This document shows positions 58,606 to 64,000 of a DNA stretch of 64,000 nt, piece after piece. The DNA comes from Agriterribacter humi. Its GTDB lineage: Bacteria > Bacteroidota > Bacteroidia > Chitinophagales > Chitinophagaceae. The notes under the pieces were generated by a model, which saw nothing but the letters and a program-made list of their open reading frames with translations, made no database searches and had not been told where the DNA came from. The position numbers were made by a program, and so were the translations under genes. The stretch is from NCBI RefSeq assembly GCF_009192765.1, contig NZ_VOHQ01000002.1:186001-250000 (forward strand), written 5' to 3'. The stretch's first letter is position 1; each line of letters starts with the position of its first letter.

Positions 58606-58911
58606 ATGTCTCAAAGAATCAGAATAAAATTACAGAGCTACGATCACAATCTGGTGGATAAATCTGCCGAAAAGATCGTTAAAACTGTACGCAGTACCGG
58701 CGCTGTGGTAACAGGACCAATTCCTTTGCCTACGCAGAAAAAAATATTTACGGTATTGCGTTCACCCCACGTAAACAAAAAGAGTCGTGAACAGTTCCAG
58801 CTTTCTACGCACAAGCGGTTGCTGGATATTTACACTTCTTCTTCACGTACCGTGGATGCACTGAGCAAGTTAGACCTGCCCAGCGGTGTGGATGTTGAGA
58901 TCAAAGCGTAA
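58606..58911 (+). CDS. rpsJ: 30S ribosomal protein S10
   Basis: A 101-residue protein of the 30S head, also NusB partner in antitermination. I start at the ATG at 58606 ([20 protein letters not shown]), matching the family; an earlier start would overlap the promoter. Core blocks [20 protein letters not shown] and [20 protein letters not shown] are intact. It is the first gene of the S10 operon, after a consensus promoter. An unusually long gap of 321 bases separates it from rplC. Upstream lies the ORF6N pseudogene on the other strand. Confidence 0.97.
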   Translation: MSQRIRIKLQSYDHNLVDKSAEKIVKTVRSTGAVVTGPIPLPTQKKIFTVLRSPHVNKKSREQFQLSTHKRLLDIYTSSSRTVDALSKLDLPSGVDVEIKA

Positions 58912-59232
58912 CAGCTTTGTTTGTGCGGGAAAATAAAGAAGCTTAGTTCTTACTATATATTCCATCTGCCAATTGCGGGAAACCAAAAAAAAGCAGCGCT
59001 GGATGCCGGAAGCAAAAGGGGTAAAGCCCGTTTGGTCATAACCAGTTTATGATTTCCGGTTTTTGAGAATTAAATATGAACTAGCCCTTCGAGGTTAGTT
59101 TACCGCTGGTACTTCCTCTTTCACAAGTGGGAAATACGGGAAAAGGTCGGCGGCAAACGGGGATTGAAGCATTGGATATAAAATAATAGTCCAGTCTGTC
59201 TCTTAAACCAAAATGGGTATAAAAACAAAACA
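58912..59232. other. long rpsJ-rplC gap, possible structured leader
   Basis: No gene. It contains hairpins such as AACTAGCC-cttc-GAGGTTAGTT near 59081 and GTTTGGTCATAACCAGTTTATG near 59031, and a TTTCACAAGTGGGAAAT stem near 59120. Most gaps in this operon are 25-92 bases, so this one stands out and could hold a regulatory RNA or an internal promoter for rplC. Confidence 0.5.
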
Positions 59233-59853
59233 ATGAAAGGTATTATTGGTAAAAAAATCGGGATGACCAGCATCTTCAATCCTGCCGACGGCACGCAAAC
59301 TGCCGTTACTATTATTGAAGCTGGTCCTTGTGTGGTAACACAGGTAAAAACAAAAGAAACCGACGGCTACAGTTCAGTTCAGTTGGGTTTTGGCGATAAA
59401 ACTGAAAAGCATACTATAAAAGCAGAAGCCGGTCACTACGCCAAATCAAATACTCCCGCTAAAAAGTTCGTAAAAGAATTCCGCGATTTTTCCATCGAAA
59501 AGAATATAGGTGAAACCGTTACACTCGACATTTTCGCTGAAGGCGATAAAGTTGAAGTAATAGGCACTACAAAAGGTAAGGGTTTCCAGGGTGTGGTAAA
59601 ACGCCATGGATTTCATGGTGTGGGTGAACAATCACATGGTCAGCACGACCGCCAGAGAGCGCCCGGTTCTATTGGTAACTCTTCCGATGCGTCACGTGTA
59701 TTTAAAGGAATGCGCATGGCGGGCCGCATGGGTACCGACAGGGTGAAGGTAAAAGGATTGAAGGTGGTGAAATTGTTCCCTGAAAAGAATTACCTGCTGG
59801 TAAGCGGTGCAGTTCCGGGATATAATGGTTCAATTGTATTAATTCAAAAGTAA
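59233..59853 (+). CDS. rplC: 50S ribosomal protein L3
   Basis: A 206-residue protein at the 50S core, initiating 23S folding. [20 protein letters not shown] is the usual start. The extended loop reaching the peptidyl-transferase centre is intact ([20 protein letters not shown], then [40 protein letters not shown]). Gln of the H-G-Q-H stretch is the methylated residue in E. coli. It is preceded by the 321-base gap and followed by rplD at 50 bases. Confidence 0.97.
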   Translation: MKGIIGKKIGMTSIFNPADGTQTAVTIIEAGPCVVTQVKTKETDGYSSVQLGFGDKTEKHTIKAEAGHYAKSNTPAKKFVKEFRDFSIEKNIGETVTLDIFAEGDKVEVIGTTKGKGFQGVVKRHGFHGVGEQSHGQHDRQRAPGSIGNSSDASRVFKGMRMAGRMGTDRVKVKGLKVVKLFPEKNYLLVSGAVPGYNGSIVLIQK

Positions 59854-59903
59854 AGTCACTGCCGGTACACGGGTAACTGTGTACCGGCAAAATATTTTAT
59901 ACA

Positions 59904-60548
59904 ATGCAAGTAGATATTTTAAATAAGACAGGTGAGAAAACAGGTCGCACAGCGGAACTGCCTGATGAAATTTTTGGAATTGAGCCCAATGACCATGTCA
60001 TCTACCTCGCTGTAAAGCAATTTCTGGCTGCACAACGTCAGGGTACGCATAAGGTTAAAACCCGTGCAGAAGTTAAGGGGTCCAGCCGTAAGCTGCATCG
60101 CCAAAAAGGTACAGGCGGCGCCCGTAAAGGTAATATCCGTAACCCCTTGTATAAAGGCGGTGGTACTATATTCGGACCTAAACCACACGGTTACGATATT
60201 AAGCTGAACCGTAAAGTAAAAGACCTGGCTAAAATATCGGCCCTTTCTTATAAGGCCAGGGAAAATGCCATCGTGGTTATTGAAGATTTTTCACTGGAAG
60301 CACCTAAAACAAAGGAAGCCGCCAGCGTAATTAAAAGTCTTAACCTCGATAAAAAAAGAACTTTGCTGGTATTGCCTGGTTACAATGAGAACGTACAGTT
60401 AAGCTTTCGTAACATGCCCACCGTATTGGGAGTGTTGCTGGCCGATGTGAATACTTATGATATTGTGAACAGTGATGTGCTGGTGCTTACAGAAAATGCG
60501 GCTAAAATATTTTCTGAAGAAGAAGCAACAGCAGGAGCAGAGGCATAA
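59904..60548 (+). CDS. rplD: 50S ribosomal protein L4
   Basis: A 214-residue protein with a globular body and an exit-tunnel loop. The loop lies at about 45-95 (VKTRAEVKGSSRKLHRQKGT, GGARKGNIRNPLYKGGGTIF). The C-terminal AVNTYDIVNSDVLVLTENAA-type block is present (here DVNTYDIVNSDVLVLTENAA). In E. coli L4 represses its own operon; whether it does here is unknown, but the long gap upstream of rplC is a candidate target. Start ATG at 59904. Confidence 0.97.
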   Translation: MQVDILNKTGEKTGRTAELPDEIFGIEPNDHVIYLAVKQFLAAQRQGTHKVKTRAEVKGSSRKLHRQKGTGGARKGNIRNPLYKGGGTIFGPKPHGYDIKLNRKVKDLAKISALSYKARENAIVVIEDFSLEAPKTKEAASVIKSLNLDKKRTLLVLPGYNENVQLSFRNMPTVLGVLLADVNTYDIVNSDVLVLTENAAKIFSEEEATAGAEA

Positions 60549-60592
60549 GAAGAAATTTTGAAAAAGCTGGTTAAGGATAAAGAGGCGGATGG

Positions 60593-60627
60593 GTTTTCAA
60601 ATTTTCAAATTTTCAAATTTTCAAATT
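60593..60627. repeat. TTTTCAAATT tandem words before rplW
   Basis: TTTTCAAATT is repeated four times just upstream of the rplW ATG. Single copies of the same word precede rpsC (62611-62624) and rplP (63491-63510) in the same orientation. Confidence 0.65.
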
Positions 60628-60634
60628 AACAGAG

Positions 60635-60934
60635 ATGAAACTTGCAGATGTACTTGTAAAACCGATCATAAGCGAAAAAAGCAATAAGCTTTCTGAAAAA
60701 AGAAATATATATGCTTTCCGGGTAGGGCGTAAGTCCAATAAGCTTGAAATAAAGAAAGCCGTGGAAGATTTTTATGGCGTTAGCGTGGTAAATGTAAATA
60801 CAGTTGTTGTTCCCAGTAAAAGCAAATCAAGATTTACAAAAGCAGGTGTTATTTCGGGACGTAAACCTGCGTACAAAAAAGCCTATGTAACGATAGCTGA
60901 AGGTGAAAATATTGATCTGTACAGCACATTATAA
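60635..60934 (+). CDS. rplW: 50S ribosomal protein L23
   Basis: A 99-residue protein at the exit tunnel, the docking site for trigger factor and SRP. LADVLVKPIISEKSNKLSEK and YAFRVGRKSNKLEIKKAVED, then FYGVSVVNVNTVVVPSKSKS are standard, and KPAYKKAYVTIAEGENIDLY ends it. The gap to rplD is 86 bases and holds a TTTTCAAATT word array. Confidence 0.97.
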   Translation: MKLADVLVKPIISEKSNKLSEKRNIYAFRVGRKSNKLEIKKAVEDFYGVSVVNVNTVVVPSKSKSRFTKAGVISGRKPAYKKAYVTIAEGENIDLYSTL

Positions 60935-61001
60935 TACGGAACGGATATTCAAATTATTAAAGTTGGCGAAGCTGAAAAGTTCGCAATAAAAAGAAATAAC
61001 A

Positions 61002-61838
61002 ATGGCAGTAAGAAAATACAAACCAATGACAGCGGGCACCCGTTGGAGAATTGGAAATGGATATGCCGAAATTACTACGGACACACCTGAAAAAAGCCTG
61101 CTGGAAGCTAAATCCAGAACAGGAGGACGTAATTTCCAGGGTCGTCGCGCCATGCGCTATATTGGTGGCGGGCATAAACAAAAATACCGTATAGTAGATT
61201 TTAAGAGGGATAAGAAGAATATTAAGGCCACTGTAGCATCTGTTGAATACGATCCTAACCGTACTGCTTTTATTGCCTTGCTTAACTATGCTGATGGCGA
61301 AAAAAGATACATTATTGCTCCCCAGGGTTTGCAGGTAGGATCTGTGATAGTAAGCGGGGATAGCGTTGCCCCTGAAGTGGGAAATGCATTACAATTAAAG
61401 AATATGCCTTTGGGTACAAACGTACACAATATAGAATTACAGCCAGGCCAGGGTGGCAAACTGGTACGCAGCGCCGGATCTTCTGCGCAGTTGAGCAATA
61501 AAGAAGAAAAGTATGGTGTATTGAAAATGCCAAGTGGGGAACTTAGAAAAATATTGATCAATTGTTATGCTACCGTAGGTGTGGTAAGCAACAGCGATCA
61601 CAGCCAGGAAAGAGCTGGTAAAGCTGGTGTAAACCGCTGGAAGGGCGTTCGTCCGCGTGTGCGTGGGGTGGCTATGAACCCTGTTGATCACCCGATGGGT
61701 GGTGGTGAAGGAAGGGCCTCCGGAGGACATCCAAGATCAAGAACCGGAAAATATGCGAAAGGATTGAAAACCCGTAAGCAAAAAGGTTCTGATAAGCTGA
61801 TCATTCAGCGCAAGAATGGAAAGAAGCTGGCGAAATAA
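61002..61838 (+). CDS. rplB: 50S ribosomal protein L2
   Basis: A 278-residue 23S-binding protein needed for subunit joining and peptidyl transfer. [20 protein letters not shown] is the Bacteroidota form of the start. The RNA-binding core ([20 protein letters not shown]) and the conserved C-terminal block [20 protein letters not shown] with the functionally key His are present. It ends [10 protein letters not shown]-like. The gap to rpsS is 92 bases and contains a GC hairpin repeat. Confidence 0.97.
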   Translation: MAVRKYKPMTAGTRWRIGNGYAEITTDTPEKSLLEAKSRTGGRNFQGRRAMRYIGGGHKQKYRIVDFKRDKKNIKATVASVEYDPNRTAFIALLNYADGEKRYIIAPQGLQVGSVIVSGDSVAPEVGNALQLKNMPLGTNVHNIELQPGQGGKLVRSAGSSAQLSNKEEKYGVLKMPSGELRKILINCYATVGVVSNSDHSQERAGKAGVNRWKGVRPRVRGVAMNPVDHPMGGGEGRASGGHPRSRTGKYAKGLKTRKQKGSDKLIIQRKNGKKLAK

Positions 61839-61848
61839 TTGATAAGTG

Positions 61849-61877
61849 CCCGCCCGGCTGAACACCGTTCGGACGGG
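61849..61877. repeat. GC-rich hairpin repeat, copy 2
   Basis: CCCGCCCG and CGGACGGG flank GCTGAACACCGTT. The core matches the hairpin at 681-711. It lies inside the S10 operon, between rplB and rpsS, and has no T-run, so read-through must occur. Confidence 0.65.
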
Positions 61878-61888
61878 TAAGTGGTAAG

Positions 61889-61925
61889 ATAAATCAGAAA
61901 TCAACAAATCTAAAATCTGAAATAT
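61889..61925. repeat. AAATCAGAAATC word repeat before rpsS
   Basis: TAAATCAGAAATCAACAAAT followed by CTAAAATCTGAAATATA, then GATT and the rpsS ATG at 61931. Same words and orientation as 57263-57307. Confidence 0.6.
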
Positions 61926-61930
61926 AGATT

Positions 61931-62203
61931 ATGGGTCGTTCAATTAAAAAAGGTCCTTACGTAGCCGATTATTTAGAAAAGAGGGTATTGGCTATGAACG
62001 AGGGTAAAGCTAAAAAAGGTGTGATCAAAACCTGGAGCCGCCGCTCCACTATTACCCCCGATTTTGTGGGCAATACTTTTGCGGTGCACAATGGCAACAA
62101 GTTTATACCTGTATATGTAACCGAGTATATGGTAGGGCATAAATTAGGTGAATTTGCACCTACCCGTAATTTTAAAGGACACTCGAGCAAAAAAATAGCT
62201 TAA
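61931..62203 (+). CDS. rpsS: 30S ribosomal protein S19
   Basis: A 90-residue protein of the 30S head beside S13, contacting the A-site region. [20 protein letters not shown] is the usual start and [20 protein letters not shown] with [20 protein letters not shown] are the family blocks. Start codon preceded by a word repeat, without Shine-Dalgarno sequence. Confidence 0.97.
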   Translation: MGRSIKKGPYVADYLEKRVLAMNEGKAKKGVIKTWSRRSTITPDFVGNTFAVHNGNKFIPVYVTEYMVGHKLGEFAPTRNFKGHSSKKIA

Positions 62204-62262
62204 AAATAAGTTGCGGATTACAGTTGTAACAAACGGTAGCCCGGAACCAGAAAAAATAAAAA

Positions 62263-62604
62263 ATGGAAGCAGTAGCTAAACTCAGAAACTATCCTACGTC
62301 ACCACGCAAAATGCGTTTGCTGGCAGATGTTATCCGTGGTATGGATGTAGAGAAGGCTTTGGCAATATTGGAGCATCATCCACAGCATTCTTCTACCCCT
62401 CTTTATAAATTATTAAGGAGCGCCATAAGCAACTGGGAGCAAAAAAATGAAGGAACAAATGCGGCAGACAGCAACCTGTTGGTGAAAACCATTTTTGTAG
62501 ATGGAGGAAGAGTGCTGAAAAGAATGTTGCCGGCGCCCCAGGGCAGAGCTTACAGGGTACGCAAACGCAGCAATCATGTAACATTGATTGTAGACCAGAA
62601 ATAA
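62263..62604 (+). CDS. rplV: 50S ribosomal protein L22
   Basis: A 113-residue protein with a long beta hairpin lining the exit tunnel. [20 protein letters not shown] at about 7-26 is typical, and [20 protein letters not shown] is the hairpin tip, the site of macrolide-resistance changes in other bacteria. The tail [13 protein letters not shown] is normal. Spacing to rpsC is 25 bases. Confidence 0.97.
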   Translation: MEAVAKLRNYPTSPRKMRLLADVIRGMDVEKALAILEHHPQHSSTPLYKLLRSAISNWEQKNEGTNAADSNLLVKTIFVDGGRVLKRMLPAPQGRAYRVRKRSNHVTLIVDQK

Positions 62605-62629
62605 AAATGAAAATTTTCAAATTATAAAC

Positions 62630-63448
62630 ATGGGTCAAAAAGCAAATCCAATTGGTAACAGGTTAGGGATCATTCGCGGTTGGGAAAGCAACTGGTTTGG
62701 TAACAAGAGGGATTACTCCAAAAAACTGATTGAAGATAACCGGATCAGAACCTATCTTAATGCCCGTATCAATAAAGGCGGAATTTCGAAGATTGTTATT
62801 GAACGTACACTCAATAAGCTAATTGTTACAATACATACTTCCAAGCCAGGCATTATCATTGGTAAAGGTGGTGGCGAAGTAGACCATATTAAGGAAGAGT
62901 TGAAGAAGCTTACCGGTAAGGAAGATGTGCAGATTAATATTCTGCAGGTTCGTCGTCCTGAACTGGATGCCAATATAGTGGGTGATACCATTGCACGGCA
63001 AATAGAGAACCGTATTAATTATAAACGCGCTATTAAATTATCCATTGCTTCAGCGCTTCGTATGGGCGCCGAAGGAATTAAGGTAAAGGTTAGCGGACGT
63101 TTGGGCGGTGCTGAAATTGCACGTACAGAAGAAATCAAGCAGGGACGTGTTCCTTTGCATACATTCCGTATGGAAATTGATTATGCCAACGTATTTGCTT
63201 TAACCGTATATGGTAAAATTGGTATTAAGGTTTGGATATGTAAAGGGGAAGTATTAACCAAACGCGACCTTAACCCGAATATAATTGATGGAAAAAGCGA
63301 AACCAGTGTGGGTGATAACAGAAGGGAAGACAGGAGAGATGACAGAAGAGGTGGTGGCGACAGAAGAGGGGGAGGCGACAGGCGTGATGACAGAAGAGGC
63401 GGTGGCGGAGACAGAAGAGGTGGTGGAAGAGGGGGAGACAGGAGATAA
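62630..63448 (+). CDS. rpsC: 30S ribosomal protein S3 with Arg/Gly/Asp-rich tail
   Basis: A 272-residue protein at the mRNA entry channel. The N-terminal KH domain is intact ([20 protein letters not shown], with the G-K-G-G loop) and the C-terminal domain ends at about residue 225 ([20 protein letters not shown]). The remaining 45 residues are an added low-complexity tail: [20 protein letters not shown], then [20 protein letters not shown]. The tail comes from a purine-rich GACAGAAGAGG-type repeat (63325-63445). Such tails vary between species and are expected to be disordered and to bind RNA by charge. Length is well beyond the usual 205-235. Confidence 0.97.
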   Translation: MGQKANPIGNRLGIIRGWESNWFGNKRDYSKKLIEDNRIRTYLNARINKGGISKIVIERTLNKLIVTIHTSKPGIIIGKGGGEVDHIKEELKKLTGKEDVQINILQVRRPELDANIVGDTIARQIENRINYKRAIKLSIASALRMGAEGIKVKVSGRLGGAEIARTEEIKQGRVPLHTFRMEIDYANVFALTVYGKIGIKVWICKGEVLTKRDLNPNIIDGKSETSVGDNRREDRRDDRRGGGDRRGGGDRRDDRRGGGGDRRGGGRGGDRR

Positions 63449-63518
63449 TTATCAATGTATAAGGTGTGAGCGGTAAGGTGTAAGAACAATATTCAAAATT
63501 TTCAAATTGTAATATAAA

Positions 63519-63941
63519 ATGTTACAGCCGAAGAGAACAAAACACAGAAAAGCGCAGAAAGGACGGATCAGGCAGGTGGCGAAACGGGGAGCAACTATAT
63601 CTTTTGGTTCATTTGCATTAAAAGCACTGGAACCTATATGGCTCAATAACCGCCAGATTGAATCTGCCCGCCAGGCTATGACGCGTGCTATGAAGCGTGA
63701 AGGGAATGTATGGATTCGTATTTTCCCCGACAAGCCAATTACACGCAAACCAGCGGAAGTGAGAATGGGTAAAGGTAAAGGTAACCCCGAGTTTTGGGCT
63801 GCCGTGGTTGAACCGGGTCGTATTCTTTTTGAAGCCGATGGGGTTTCGGTTGAGGTAGCAAAAGAAGCAATGCAACTGGCTGCTGCAAAATTGCCCATTA
63901 AAACCCAGTTTATTATCCGTCGCGATTATGCCGGACAATAG
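63519..63941 (+). CDS. rplP: 50S ribosomal protein L16
   Basis: A 140-residue protein at the A-site and central protuberance. [20 protein letters not shown] opens it and [20 protein letters not shown]-like text (here [20 protein letters not shown]) with [20 protein letters not shown] are the standard core. The Arg81-equivalent hydroxylation motif R-M-G-K-G-K-G is present. Spacing to rpmC is 39 bases. Confidence 0.97.
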   Translation: MLQPKRTKHRKAQKGRIRQVAKRGATISFGSFALKALEPIWLNNRQIESARQAMTRAMKREGNVWIRIFPDKPITRKPAEVRMGKGKGNPEFWAAVVEPGRILFEADGVSVEVAKEAMQLAAAKLPIKTQFIIRRDYAGQ

Positions 63942-63980
63942 ATCAGCAGCTAATGTTTTAAATATTCAAACCGAATAGTA

Positions 63981-64000
63981 ATGTCAAAGAAAACGGATTT
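63981..64000 (+). CDS. rpmC: 50S ribosomal protein L29, first codons only
   Basis: The last 20 bases start ATGTCAAAGAAAACGGATTT, coding MSKKTD and part of the next codon. Position after rplP in the S10 operon and the opening M-S-K-K-T-D-F fit L29. The rest lies beyond the window. Confidence 0.75.

Noticed and set aside
63181-63489. Minus-strand Pro/Leu/Ser-rich frames opposite rpsC
   Set aside because: They are antisense readings of the purine-rich S3 tail.

Overview
The window comes from a Bacteroidota chromosome, most likely Chitinophagaceae. The support is a SusC/SusD pair driven by a FecI-type sigma factor and FecR, A-rich start regions without clear Shine-Dalgarno sequences, TAnnTTTG-type -7 promoter boxes, a standalone LigD polymerase-domain protein beside Ku, and many short palindromic intergenic repeats. 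No tRNA, rRNA, CRISPR array, transposase gene or prophage is visible. Family assignments rest on motifs read by eye; no database was searched.

Layout. 1-12 kb: end of an ABC-F ATPase, a Tat-exported phospholipase C, GNAT and DinB proteins, a TPR lipoprotein, NhaA, a TrpB2-type tryptophan synthase beta chain and a DUF3500 protein. 12.6-18.8 kb: a four-gene sugar cluster (Gfo/Idh/MocA dehydrogenase, TIM-barrel isomerase, PMI-like cupin, DUF4432 mutarotase-like protein) divergent from a DUF1080 lipoprotein, which resembles a 3-keto-glycoside route. 18.9-22.7 kb: a small membrane protein, a Cys-rich copper-storage protein, a flavin split-barrel protein, Ku and LigD-Pol. 23-30.8 kb: a three-part regulator (DUF4242, degenerate cyclase, AraC) beside truncated haemoglobin and an FAD oxidase, then MpaB-like, CvfB, a second Gfo/Idh and an amidohydrolase bracketed by direct repeats. 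31.2-33.6 kb: ECF sigma, putative anti-sigma and a ClpP paralogue in one operon, then a frameshifted CoiA-like gene.

34.9-54.6 kb is a glycan-use region: an unclassified TIM-barrel hydrolase, a multidomain esterase, a ChbG/YdjC deacetylase, SusD, SusC, FecR, sigma factor, an (alpha/alpha)6 glycosidase, a GntR/LacI-like regulator and a large VCBS/ASPIC lipoprotein. Two of its divergent promoters share a 15-bp motif. 54.8-58.4 kb: a BlaI repressor with two matching operators, an M56 (BlaR1-like) sensor with an unusual 16-residue C-terminal repeat, a split YeeE/YedE transporter, and an ORF6N gene broken by an amber codon. 58.5-64 kb: the S10 ribosomal operon, rpsJ to the start of rpmC, with a textbook Bacteroidota promoter and a long rpsJ-rplC gap.

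The intergenic DNA is the least explained part. It carries several families of imperfect palindromes and simple word repeats that recur kilobases apart, some always in the same orientation just before start codons.
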